DNA of 33,444 bases from an uncultured Pseudomonadota bacterium (GCA_949286215.1 CASDYX010000016.1:1-33444); one strand, 5' to 3'; positions 1 through 6,793 are shown, counted from the first letter of the stretch. The notes: generated by a model not told the origin, from the letters alone. Numbers and translations are program-made.

Positions 1-153
1 TAAGGGTTCAAAGGTTTGGTTTTGACAAGTTCTTACGAAGTGTACGTATGTTGAGACAGCCTCTTGCGACTGTTCTTGAACACTATTTGCTCTTACCCCT
101 CCCAATCCGGTTAGAGTAAGTAAGGATACTCCTATCACAAGTTGCTTTCTCAT
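1..153 (-). CDS. Secreted protein, 5' end only (paralogue of the Cys-rich protein at 10678)
   Basis: Only the first 51 codons lie in the window; the gene runs off the left edge. The ATG at 153 follows a GAGG Shine-Dalgarno. The start MRKQLVIGVSLLTLTGLGG is a typical Sec signal peptide: two basic residues, then a hydrophobic core. It aligns almost residue for residue with the start of the protein at 10678 (MKKQLAIGISTLTLTGLGG), and the similarity resumes at residues 44-51, where both read QNQTFEPL. The promoter and leader are also alike. I infer that the missing part resembles the Cys-rich repeats of the 10678 protein, but cannot see it. Function is unknown; a secreted or surface role is inferred only from the signal peptide. 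Confidence 0.8.
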   Translation of the reverse strand, partial: MRKQLVIGVSLLTLTGLGGVRANSVQEQSQEAVSTYVHFVRTCQNQTFEPL

Positions 154-189
154 AATATACCTCATTATAACTGAACCCTATCTAATTAT

Positions 190-218
190 AATTTAGCATA
201 GCATGAGAGCAATGTCAA
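190..218 (-). promoter_or_regulatory. Sigma70-like promoter of the 1-153 secreted gene
   Basis: On the minus strand TTGACA (218-213) is followed after 17 bases by TAAATT (195-190), with an extended TG two bases before the -10. The 5' leader then carries GGTTCAGTTATAA and a GAGG ribosome site. The same -35, spacing, TGC preceding the -10 and leader words recur upstream of the gene at 10678. Confidence 0.75.
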
Positions 219-264
219 TATTGTTTAATTGTATTTTTTTATTTTGGCTAAATATATTAGCTAT

Positions 265-1119
265 TTAGTTATCAAATGAGTGATTAAAACTTTTATAAAC
301 CGGAATTTTGCAGATTTTAATTCGGGTTACGCCTTTAGAATTGGTATATTTGCGATAAACAAACTTTCTTATATGGTAGCCAATGATTTTGAGCTTACCT
401 GACAGGGTTACTTGGTTATAAGAGGCAATTTTATAACCTTGCGCCCAAATCATCCAGCCCAAAACGCGCTCTAAGGCATGGGCCAAGGTTCCGCCTTGGT
501 GGCTTGCGAGCGGAGCATCAAAATCTTGAGCTGTCAGATGTAATTTTTTTAAGGGTTGCATTAATCTTGCACGGCAGATAAACATGGTGCCGGCAACAAA
601 AGTTTTTTGCTTCGTCTTTAGCCCCATTTGCGACATTATCTCCCCTGCCCGATGATTGGCTTCTTTATCCTCTTTGCCGGCAGAGATTATCAACAGACTA
701 TGACTGAGTTGTCCTAATTGGGGGTGTTTTTCAAACAGCTCTAATGCTTGGTGGAATGCTTGGGATGAGTGCAAAAATCCAGTTAGCAAATTGCGCCACT
801 CTCCTCCTAGTAAACTGCAATTTGGCAAGTTTGCTGGCTTTGGCAAATCCCGTTTTGTATGCAATTTGATAATGTAATCGTAATCGTCTAAATTTACTTG
901 TTGCAACACATATACAAACGGCGCCAAATCATAGCCACGATTAGGTACCGGCAAAATTTTGCTTTGATTGTGAAAATTTGTAATCTTGTCTTGCTCGCTG
1001 AAATCCGGTGATGTGGTAACATAGAGGTCATAGTTCACCTGGTCAAGTGATTTGAGCAAATCGAGCATTTGTTCAAGCATATCTTGATAATAAAGATGAA
1101 GGTGAACCAAAATTTTCAT
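265..1119 (-). CDS. RgpF-like (rhamnan synthesis F family) glycan biosynthesis protein
   Basis: This 284-residue protein resembles the rhamnan synthesis protein F (RgpF) family, which acts in assembly of rhamnose-rich or other surface polysaccharides. Seen in the sequence: MKILVHLHLYY at the start, PNRGYDLAPF in the first third and YDYIIKLHTK shortly after; this N(R)G-D..PF plus KLHTK pattern is characteristic of the family. The start at 1119 is chosen over an in-frame ATG at 1179 because AAGGAT lies 8 bases upstream and family similarity begins there. The C-terminus is basic and ends with a K-I-P-V-Y-K type tail often seen in glycosyltransferases of such loci. It is divergent from the GT-D gene, with overlapping promoters. 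The exact sugar and acceptor cannot be told from sequence. Confidence 0.75.
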   Translation of the reverse strand: MKILVHLHLYYQDMLEQMLDLLKSLDQVNYDLYVTTSPDFSEQDKITNFHNQSKILPVPNRGYDLAPFVYVLQQVNLDDYDYIIKLHTKRDLPKPANLPNCSLLGGEWRNLLTGFLHSSQAFHQALELFEKHPQLGQLSHSLLIISAGKEDKEANHRAGEIMSQMGLKTKQKTFVAGTMFICRARLMQPLKKLHLTAQDFDAPLASHQGGTLAHALERVLGWMIWAQGYKIASYNQVTLSGKLKIIGYHIRKFVYRKYTNSKGVTRIKICKIPVYKSFNHSFDN

Positions 1120-1142
1120 ATTTAATCCTTTGGATAAAATGG

Positions 1143-1171
1143 TTGCAATAGCGCTTTGATTGTAATAAACT
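1143..1171 (+). promoter_or_regulatory. Promoter of the GT-D gene
   Basis: TTGCAA (1143-1148), 17-base spacer, TAAACT (1166-1171), 36 bases before the ATG at 1208. It overlaps the promoter of the opposite strand. Confidence 0.5.
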
Positions 1172-1186
1172 CTGACCAATAGTCAA
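1159..1186 (-). promoter_or_regulatory. Promoter of the RgpF-like gene
   Basis: On the minus strand TTGACT (1186-1181), 16-base spacer, TACAAT (1164-1159), about 40 bases before the ATG at 1119. It occupies the same DNA as the plus-strand promoter at 1143-1171, so the two genes probably compete for polymerase. Confidence 0.6.
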
Positions 1187-1207
1187 CTCAATTTAGGATT
1201 TTTTCTC

Positions 1208-2095
1208 ATGGGTGTTACGCTCTTTGCCAAAAATATTGTTCGCTTACTAAAGTTTGATTTAAAATCTCATCACAAAGCTATTAAAAAATATGCTGACTAT
1301 GAGTTTATGCTCGATAATCTGAAATATGAAATTTGTGACGAAATAAAATCCTTAAAACTTCCAACTGTTTTGGGACAAAAAGAAAGTGTTCAAAAAATTA
1401 TAAAAGAAAAATCCAGCGTTGTGCGCTTTGGCGACGGAGAATTTAATTTGATGTTTGGGCGGAGTATCGGCTTTCAAGAATATTCGCCTGAAATTGCGGA
1501 GCGCTTAACTGAGGTTCTCGAATCTAATGATGATAAAATTTTGGTTGGTATTCCTGATAGATTTGGTTCTCTCTCAGATATTGATGCACAATCGCGGGCT
1601 TATTGGCGGACTTTTATGTCTAAAAATCGCACCCAAATTTACAAACATTTGAATTTTGACCAAACTTATGTTGATGCTTGTTTTACAGCACATGCCATTG
1701 AACCTGATAATGCAAACGCCCCTAAAGATGAAAAAGAAATTGAGGCCTACTATAACGAAATCAGAAAAATTTGGGACGGACGCGATATCACCATTATTCG
1801 TGGGGCAGATACCGAAGTTTATCAAAACGATATTTATGATAATGCTAAATCCGTCAACTTTATTTATGGACCAAAGGCTCATGCCTTTAGAGAGTATGAC
1901 CGCATTTTGCAAGAAGCACTTAATCAACCCAAAGACAGATTGATGATTGTGGTGTTGGGACCAACTGCCACCATATTAGCTTATGATTTGGCAAAGGCTG
2001 GTTATCAGGCGCTTGATATCGGCCATTTGGGCAAAGCCTATGATTGGCTCAAACGCAAAGAAGAAATTGTTATCGGTAAATTTTTTGCTTCTTAA
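1208..2095 (+). CDS. GT-D fold glycosyltransferase (DUF1792 family)
   Basis: This 295-residue protein has the layout of GT-D glycosyltransferases (DUF1792), which elongate glycans on surface or secreted glycoproteins using UDP-sugars. Motifs visible: RFGDGE at residues 73-78 (nucleotide-sugar/metal region), GADTEVYQND near the middle, and a C-terminal GPTATILAYDLA followed by GYQALDIGHLGKAYDW around residues 252-282, the family's signature end. The roughly 55-residue N-terminal extension is charged and has no signal peptide, so it is cytoplasmic. The start at 1208 is the first ATG of the frame, with AGGA about 11 bases upstream, slightly far. It is the only plus-strand gene of the glycan island and is divergent from the RgpF-like gene. 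Donor and acceptor are unknown. Confidence 0.85.
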   Translation: MGVTLFAKNIVRLLKFDLKSHHKAIKKYADYEFMLDNLKYEICDEIKSLKLPTVLGQKESVQKIIKEKSSVVRFGDGEFNLMFGRSIGFQEYSPEIAERLTEVLESNDDKILVGIPDRFGSLSDIDAQSRAYWRTFMSKNRTQIYKHLNFDQTYVDACFTAHAIEPDNANAPKDEKEIEAYYNEIRKIWDGRDITIIRGADTEVYQNDIYDNAKSVNFIYGPKAHAFREYDRILQEALNQPKDRLMIVVLGPTATILAYDLAKAGYQALDIGHLGKAYDWLKRKEEIVIGKFFAS

Positions 2096-2109
2096 TTTAT
2101 TATAATCAC

Positions 2110-2200
2110 TTCGGGAGGGTAACGACCGCAAGGATAATGCAGTTCTGCAGTTTTTAAAATCAGAGATTTCTGGACATGACTGCAGCCTCCCGAAATTTTT
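2110..2200 (+). terminator. Nested inverted repeat: terminator or structured small RNA
   Basis: Outer arms TTCGGGAGG (2110-2118) and CCTCCCGAA (2186-2194) are perfect complements, followed by a run of T. Directly inside the 3' arm is ACTGCAG (2179-2185), complementary to CTGCAGT (2145-2151). The 3' side is thus one continuous 16-base strand, while the 5' side is interrupted by a 26-base insert that has its own small CCGCAAGG loop. It lies between convergent glycosyltransferase genes. A U-tract follows only in the plus direction, so it can end the GT-D transcript, but it is larger than a plain terminator. Confidence 0.55.
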
Positions 2201-3299
2201 ACTTTTTCATCTTAAAAACGCAAAGACCTAATATTTTTCCTCTTAACAGAGATTTCTTTTGGCTTATGTTAAATAAGTTTATTTTAGAAAAGAGCGTTAA
2301 TCTCATATCAAAATAAAGTTGTTTGGAGCCCTCCTCTATAAATTTTTGTGAACTAAACTCCATAATCTTAAAATTTCCTATTCTCAAGGCATAATGCGGT
2401 TTGATTATTTGTTTTAGTTGTTTTGCTTGTTCTTGAGGAAGAGTTTCACAAAATTGCTTAAAAATTTTATAAGCCTTGTCATATTGTTTTTCAGTCATGA
2501 AACTGGTGCAAAAATGCCAATTTTCGATGTACAAATCTTTAAACAACTCAGATTTTTGATGTTGTAGTTTATGCGAACACAAAAATTTGTAATAATATTC
2601 AAGAGCATACAAAGTATCATACTTTACTTGGCCTGATTTACTAAATACTTGCCCCATAATGGAATTTCCTCTTCGCAGATAATTATAGAGCTTATCTGAG
2701 AGGTAATATGCAGTTTGAGCAACACTCATATATTGCCAATAAAAACAACTGTCCTCCCCCATATATCCTATCGGAAATTTAATATTATAGCGTTGAATCA
2801 GGCTGTTTTTAAATATTTTATTCCATAATAAAACATTTGTGTTTTTGATGAGTTTTGGTGTAATATCTTGCAGTTTTTCATATTTATTTTGATAATACGC
2901 CAACTCTCCTTGAGGGCGGCCATTGTCATCCTCTTCTATAATATGACATCCACACACCACGACATCAACCTTTTGTGATATTATCGTCTTATGCATTACC
3001 TCGCACATGTCCGGTTCGTACCAGTCATCCGAATCACAAAACATCAAATACTTACCTGTAGCAATCTTAAGTCCTAAATTTCTGGCTATTGCCGGACCAG
3101 AATTGGCTTGTGTTTGTACTTTTATGCGTTTATCTTGCAACGAATATTGATTCAATATTTTCAAGCTATTATCTGTTGAACCATCGTTAATACAGATAAT
3201 TTCAATATCTTTATAAGTTTGATTAATCAGTGCATCCAAACATTTGGGCAAATATTTTTCTGCGTTGTATATAGGTATAATTATAGATATCTCAGTCAT
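2199..3299 (-). CDS. GT2 family glycosyltransferase
   Basis: A 366-residue GT-A-fold family 2 glycosyltransferase. The N-terminal domain shows IIIPIYNAEKYL at residues 6-17, INDGSTDNS around 37-45, SGPAIARNLGL around 67-76 and the metal-binding DSDD at 89-92, followed by W-Y-E-P. The C-terminal 250 residues are Tyr- and Lys-rich and end in a basic K-I-L-G-L-C-V-F-K-M-K-K tail, likely peripheral to the membrane. The start at 3299 has AGGGA upstream. It probably adds one sugar in the surface glycan made by this island. It lies downstream of the RNA element at 3397-3808 on the same strand and may be fed by readthrough from it. The substrate cannot be predicted. Confidence 0.9.
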   Translation of the reverse strand: MTEISIIIPIYNAEKYLPKCLDALINQTYKDIEIICINDGSTDNSLKILNQYSLQDKRIKVQTQANSGPAIARNLGLKIATGKYLMFCDSDDWYEPDMCEVMHKTIISQKVDVVVCGCHIIEEDDNGRPQGELAYYQNKYEKLQDITPKLIKNTNVLLWNKIFKNSLIQRYNIKFPIGYMGEDSCFYWQYMSVAQTAYYLSDKLYNYLRRGNSIMGQVFSKSGQVKYDTLYALEYYYKFLCSHKLQHQKSELFKDLYIENWHFCTSFMTEKQYDKAYKIFKQFCETLPQEQAKQLKQIIKPHYALRIGNFKIMEFSSQKFIEEGSKQLYFDMRLTLFSKINLFNISQKKSLLRGKILGLCVFKMKK

Positions 3300-3396
3300 C
3301 TACGTCCCTTATTTTTTTCATGTTACAAATACGTTTGTTGGCATTTTGCCTTGATTTAACGAGCAAAATGTTTTCAAAACTTGTCTAAAAACTTAA

Positions 3397-3540
3397 CTAG
3401 CGCTTGTATCTAATTACTTTTTGCGGATTTTCAATGATGCTGATAATATTTTTATGGAAATTATGCTCTAAAAAGAAAAAATCTTTGTGATTTGGGAAAA
3501 TTGATTTGGAAAAAAATTTTGAACTTCTCAGGGTTTTCAT
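3397..3540 (-). CDS. Possible small basic protein, 47 aa
   Basis: A 47-codon ORF beginning MKTLRSSKFFSKSIF and ending VIRYKR. The ribosome site is good: CGGAGAG lies 5 bases before the ATG at 3540. The protein is rich in Phe, Lys, Asn and His, basic, without a signal peptide or clear membrane helix; I do not recognise it. Its Shine-Dalgarno is perfectly complementary (7 of 7) to CTCTCCG located just before the terminator hairpin of the upstream RNA, so translation could be controlled by that leader. It could instead be the remnant of a longer gene or a chance ORF. The stop is 97 bases before the GT2 gene. Confidence 0.35.
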   Translation of the reverse strand: MKTLRSSKFFSKSIFPNHKDFFFLEHNFHKNIISIIENPQKVIRYKR

Positions 3541-3564
3541 TTTTTCTCTCCGGTATTAGGTTAT

Positions 3565-3590
3565 AAAAAAAACCACCTCAAGAAGGTGGT
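3565..3590 (-). terminator. Intrinsic terminator of the structured RNA
   Basis: ACCACCT, loop TTCTT-type, AGGTGGT on the minus strand, then eight T. It is a textbook Rho-independent terminator, and it stands 25 bases before the ATG of the 47-aa ORF. Confidence 0.85.
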
Positions 3591-3808
3591 CGGAGAGTTC
3601 ATAAAGCATACTTAGCAAAATGCTCCTCTAAGTCTTTAAAGTCAAAAAAAACTTCTGAACATACACTTAAAGCTCCCCGACCTTTGATCGGGGGATATTT
3701 TGCCGTATAGATACGACTAATGATGCAATATCTGCGCACCATGCTAAGTACTTAGAGCTTATGAAGGCTCCGCACCCTCTCGGGTACTCGATGTGTTTTC
3801 ACATCTTG
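3565..3808 (-). ncRNA. Structured RNA of about 244 nt with own promoter and terminator (unclassified)
   Basis: The minus-strand transcript expected from the promoter at 3843-3815 contains consecutive hairpins: GATGTG/CACATC with an AAAA loop; GTACCC-GAGA-GGGTGC (GNRA-type loop); GAGC/GCTC; CGTAT/ATACG; CCCCGATC/GGTCGGGG with an AAA loop; and a closing ACCACCT/AGGTGGT terminator followed by eight U. It also holds the 12-base palindrome CTAAGTACTTAG (3742-3753 region), which can pair with either ACTTAGAG or TGCTAAGTA near the 3' end, so alternative folds exist. It lacks the hallmark sequences of 6S, tmRNA, RNase P and SRP RNA as far as I can judge. It may be a free small RNA or a leader of the downstream genes. 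A 47-codon ORF (3599-3742) runs through it. Confidence 0.6.
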
Positions 3809-3814
3809 ATTGTG

Positions 3815-3843
3815 AGATTAATATTTTACCTTGAAGATGTCAA
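3815..3843 (-). promoter_or_regulatory. Promoter of the minus-strand structured RNA
   Basis: TTGACA (3843-3838), 17-base spacer, TAATCT (3820-3815); predicted start near 3808. It is a near-consensus sigma70-type promoter pointing away from the plus-strand promoter at 3888. Confidence 0.75.
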
Positions 3844-3887
3844 GCTCATTTTAATTCCGCAATGTTCTTATTTTGTTCTATTTTAGC

Positions 3888-3916
3888 TTGACAAGAATTT
3901 TTTTAGATTATATACC
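3888..3916 (+). promoter_or_regulatory. Promoter of the plus-strand small RNA
   Basis: TTGACA (3888-3893) with TATACC at 3911-3916 (17-base spacer) or TATATA at 3909-3914 (15-base spacer). Predicted start near 3922, immediately before the 17-base shared sequence. Confidence 0.65.
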
Positions 3917-3921
3917 TATGG

Positions 3922-3998
3922 GTGTACTTAGCAAAATGCTCTGAAGTTTTCTCCGGAGAAAGGAGGAGCTCTTCCCTGAGAAAAGAGCTCCTTTCTTT
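3922..3998 (+). ncRNA. Small RNA of about 77 nt, antisense in trans to the 3565-3808 RNA
   Basis: Inferred from a promoter (3888-3916), a terminator (3964-3998) and no credible ORF between. Its first 20 bases contain TACTTAGCAAAATGCTC, perfectly complementary to GAGCATTTTGCTAAGTA near the 3' end of the minus-strand RNA. The middle is the palindrome TTTCTCCGGAGAAA, whose TCTCCGG can also pair with the Shine-Dalgarno region (CCGGAGA) of the 47-aa ORF. A 5' seed, a short body and an intrinsic terminator are the usual design of a trans-acting bacterial small RNA. Not a known family to me. Confidence 0.55.
3964..3998 (+). terminator. Terminator of the small RNA, overlapping the end of the acyltransferase gene
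   Basis: AGGAGCTCTT (3964-3973) pairs with AAGAGCTCCT (3983-3992), followed by TTCTTTTA. The stem is also present for transcripts arriving on the minus strand from the acyltransferase gene, but these lack a strong U-tract. Confidence 0.75.
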
Positions 3999-4840
3999 TA
4001 TTTGCTTAATCTTACTGATAAGTAAATTTTGATTAGATTTAACAACTTATTGGTTCGTTTGATTTTTCGGTCCTCATAGTTGTTTTTGGGCTTGGTTTTA
4101 TTGAAAAACTCATAAGCGTTTTCTTGTGTAAGAGGAAAATATTCTTTATATTTTTCTTCCGCGTGTGGGGCCCAGACCACATTCTCTTTAACAACTCGTG
4201 CCGGCATACCAGCTGCAATGCAATGTGGCGGAATACTTTTGCTAACAATACTTCCAAAACCTAAGATACAACCATTGCCCAGTGTTACGCCTTTTAAGAC
4301 TACAGTTTTTCTGCCAACCCAAACATTGTCCTCAATTACAACATCTCTGTTCTCATTGATGATATTGCCTTCAAAGTCATATATCGGGTGGTAGTCCGTG
4401 TTATATATGGTGGTATCTGCCAAACCACAATCACCCATGGTAATCTTTCCGCCCTTAGCTGCGACCAAAGGCGGCCATGTACACCACAGTTTTTGCGCCG
4501 TGATGGTGGCACCTTCATGCAAATCCCATTCCCCCGTGATGGCTGAATTTGGTCCTAAATCAAGAGTGGATTTATCATAGGCGTAAATTCCAACTTTCAT
4601 CATCTCATTATGATGTCCAATACGCACATAAGAATCTTTTATCATAAACGTGCAGCCATCCAGATATACGCCATCCTCAATAATCAGTGTGGAATTACCA
4701 TATAGCTTTATGCGGCTGTCCTTGTAAAACACATCTTTCCCGATATGGACTTTATTATTGCCACCGCTCAAATGCAAACTGCTACCTTTATAATAAGCAG
4801 GAATTCCTTCAACCAAGTTATTATGCTTTTTGTTTAACAT
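3998..4840 (-). CDS. Left-handed beta-helix (hexapeptide) acyltransferase
   Basis: A 280-residue acyltransferase of the trimeric hexapeptide-repeat type, which usually transfers acetyl or a similar acyl group from CoA to a sugar hydroxyl. Many short beta-coil repeats run through the protein (for example VHIGKDVFYKDS, LIIEDGVYLDG, VWVGRKTVVLKGVTLGNG). The loop YNTDYHPIYD supplies the likely catalytic His, and the family's GFGSIVSKSIPPHCIAAGMPARVVKE end is complete. The ATG at 4840 is chosen: AAGGAAAA precedes it and the upstream stop overlaps the site (TAAGATG), so translation is coupled to the preceding glycosyltransferase. An in-frame ATG at 4876 would lie inside that gene. It probably decorates the surface glycan. 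Acyl group and acceptor are unknown. Confidence 0.85.
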   Translation of the reverse strand: MLNKKHNNLVEGIPAYYKGSSLHLSGGNNKVHIGKDVFYKDSRIKLYGNSTLIIEDGVYLDGCTFMIKDSYVRIGHHNEMMKVGIYAYDKSTLDLGPNSAITGEWDLHEGATITAQKLWCTWPPLVAAKGGKITMGDCGLADTTIYNTDYHPIYDFEGNIINENRDVVIEDNVWVGRKTVVLKGVTLGNGCILGFGSIVSKSIPPHCIAAGMPARVVKENVVWAPHAEEKYKEYFPLTQENAYEFFNKTKPKNNYEDRKIKRTNKLLNLIKIYLSVRLSK

Positions 4841-4841
4841 C

Positions 4842-5807
4842 TTATTTTCCTTGAATTTTTGGTAAATCAAAGCCAAACTCTTGTTTGATTAAATCTATGA
4901 TTTCCTGAGCATTGTATTTTGACTGCCCTGCCCCTTGATTAACCCAAACCGAGTGTCCCGAATGACCTTGCCATGCGTGATGATAGTACTCTTTTACTTC
5001 CTTATTATTGAGAATAAAGGGATCAGCAAAATCATAGCCTTCTTCAACCAACATACCAAACCAATAAGCGGCCGTATCTGCATATTTATACATATTTCCA
5101 AAGAAACTGCCACTCCTTTGGGTTATCTCGCGGGCATTTTTGACATTAACCATTGATACCCACTCGTTTATGCGGCATTCTCGGCTAAATGCTTCTTTAG
5201 GGTTAAATTGATGAACATCTTTGGTCTTTAGTGAGGGAGTTAATGGCCAAAAAGGTGATGGCTTTTCACCCTGCATAATCTTTTTAGGATTACAAATCTC
5301 AGCAAAGCGACAACGCCAGCATTGTCCCAATTCACCAACAAGTGCCATTTTATCGTTTCCTTCAAAGGCGCTTAAATAAAGGCTTACCGTATCTTTCACA
5401 TATTTGACGTCATCATGCATCATCATCAGGTAATCTTTATCGGTATTGTCCAGCGCATACTGATATCTGATATCAGACCGATTATGTGGATAATTTTTAC
5501 CGTAAAAACGTTTCCAATGGCTTAGCATATACCACAGCGAGCGTTCATACTTTGGCTTTGCATCAGGGACATAAACTTCTTTTATCCCGACATTGCGCGT
5601 ATTTTCCCTAACATCTAATGTCCAGGGCTTAAAATATTCCCTTACTGCCGGATGGTTATACAATTCTATTGCCCCGTTTCCTGAGCAATCGTCGTTTATA
5701 TAAACCTTATCAATCAACTCGCCTGACGTCTTTTTCAAGGTCATGAGCGTATAAATTAATGATTCCGGTTTCTTATAGGAATTTATTGCAGCATCTATTT
5801 TTTTCAT
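4842..5807 (-). CDS. Glycosyltransferase-like protein of the glycan island
   Basis: A 321-residue protein with a GT-A-like N-terminus: it opens KKIDAAINSYKKPESL, then shows INDDCSGNG around residues 37-45 in the place of the GT2 nucleotide-binding loop, and MMMHDDVKY around residue 130 in the place of a metal-binding D-x-D. The middle has four clustered Cys/Trp residues (CWRCRFAEIC) and the last third is Trp/Tyr/His rich. It is more divergent than its two GT2 neighbours and may be a transferase of related fold. The start overlaps the upstream GT2 stop by 4 bases (ATGA) and its stop abuts the acyltransferase start, so the three genes form a translationally coupled unit 5804-4842-3998. Donor and acceptor are unknown. 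Confidence 0.7.
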   Translation of the reverse strand: MKKIDAAINSYKKPESLIYTLMTLKKTSGELIDKVYINDDCSGNGAIELYNHPAVREYFKPWTLDVRENTRNVGIKEVYVPDAKPKYERSLWYMLSHWKRFYGKNYPHNRSDIRYQYALDNTDKDYLMMMHDDVKYVKDTVSLYLSAFEGNDKMALVGELGQCWRCRFAEICNPKKIMQGEKPSPFWPLTPSLKTKDVHQFNPKEAFSRECRINEWVSMVNVKNAREITQRSGSFFGNMYKYADTAAYWFGMLVEEGYDFADPFILNNKEVKEYYHHAWQGHSGHSVWVNQGAGQSKYNAQEIIDLIKQEFGFDLPKIQGK

Positions 5808-6793
5808 ACGAACATCCTTGCCAATGCGTAATGACCGTTAAAGAACAATTTACAAGCTCTGGCTTTTCTCCAGCCCAATAGCTGAGGCTTTAAGGCTCCT
5901 TCCTCATAGAGCGGCAAAGCAAGTTCCCTTGCCTTTTCTAATGACTGTAATCTGGTTTCTTTGTCTTTCATCCGTCTTAGGGGTTGAGATATAACCGACT
6001 TAAAGATAAAGCGGGTGATGTATTTCTCCAGCAACTTATAATCTTGCTTATTTTGGACACGACTGGACTTTAAGAAATAGTCATACAAGACCTGCCCTGC
6101 GGCTGCGTGTACTCTGACATATTTATCGGTTTTGCCTTGGTTCATTACCGAAGTTGAACTGTCGCGATAATAAAGCAACTTAGTATCCGTATGAACAATG
6201 CTTAATACCTGATACATTACCTTTAATGTGAAAATCGTATCCTCTGCGGGTTGAATATCTTTAGGAAACTCAATGCCTGCAATGGCATCTTTTTTATATA
6301 ATCTGTTCCAGACCAAAACCGACCCGCCTTTGGGATTTTTAAACCAATAATGAAAGGCATCCTTAGAATATTCTGCCGGAATTTTTTCTACATCATAATG
6401 GGGCGGATTTTTGAGCTCAAATTCGTCTGCAACCGTTTGATTGGTAAATTCGGCAACATCAGCGCCATACTTAGTAATTAAATGATATAAAACTTCCATT
6501 GCCTGCGGGTGCAAAACATCATCTTGATCCAATAATGCCACATAAGGCGACAATGCACTCTTTAGCCCGTGATTGCGCGCCATGGAACATCCCGCATTTT
6601 CTTGCTCAATTAAGCGAAAACGTGAATCTTCGGCAACATATTCATTAACAATATCTGAGGTCATATCCGTCGAACCATCGTTGACGCAGATAACTTCCAT
6701 ATCTTCAAAAGTTTGATTTTTTACTGAATCCAAACATGGACGCAGGTATTTTTCCGCATTGTATAGAGGAATAATAAGAGAGATTGCAGGCAT
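5804..6793 (-). CDS. GT2 family glycosyltransferase
   Basis: A 329-residue family 2 glycosyltransferase. It shows LIIPLYNAEKYL at residues 6-17, VNDGSTDMTSD from 37, AGCSMARNHGL around 67-77 and the metal-binding DQDD at 89-92. The C-terminal part is basic and ends close to the ATGA overlap with the next gene. The ATG at 6793 is used because AAGGAG lies just upstream; an ATG at 6820 would give a poorly conserved extension. It is closely similar in its first 100 residues to the GT2 at 2199-3299, pointing to paralogues that add different residues to one glycan. It is first gene of the coupled triplet. Confidence 0.9.
   Translation of the reverse strand: MPAISLIIPLYNAEKYLRPCLDSVKNQTFEDMEVICVNDGSTDMTSDIVNEYVAEDSRFRLIEQENAGCSMARNHGLKSALSPYVALLDQDDVLHPQAMEVLYHLITKYGADVAEFTNQTVADEFELKNPPHYDVEKIPAEYSKDAFHYWFKNPKGGSVLVWNRLYKKDAIAGIEFPKDIQPAEDTIFTLKVMYQVLSIVHTDTKLLYYRDSSTSVMNQGKTDKYVRVHAAAGQVLYDYFLKSSRVQNKQDYKLLEKYITRFIFKSVISQPLRRMKDKETRLQSLEKARELALPLYEEGALKPQLLGWRKARACKLFFNGHYALARMFV

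Larger units (their letters stand above)
3609..3941 (+). repeat. 17-bp direct repeat shared by the two opposed RNAs
   Basis: TACTTAGCAAAATGCTC occurs at 3609-3625 and again at 3925-3941; flanking bases differ. Because the first copy is transcribed on the minus strand and the second on the plus strand, the two RNAs carry perfectly complementary 17-mers. Confidence 0.9.

Noticed and set aside
2110..2194. Integron attC site
   Set aside because: The R boxes (RYYYAAC / GTTRRRY) are not present at the ends of the inverted repeat.
3599..3742. 47-codon frame as a confident protein gene
   Set aside because: There is no ribosome site and the frame crosses several strong hairpins; it is reported only as a finding.
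3565..3998. 6S RNA, tmRNA, RNase P RNA, SRP RNA, riboswitch or tracrRNA
   Set aside because: I looked for the tmRNA ends, RNase P core, SRP GGAAGGAAGCAG-type loop and known aptamer cores and saw none; no cas gene is in the window.
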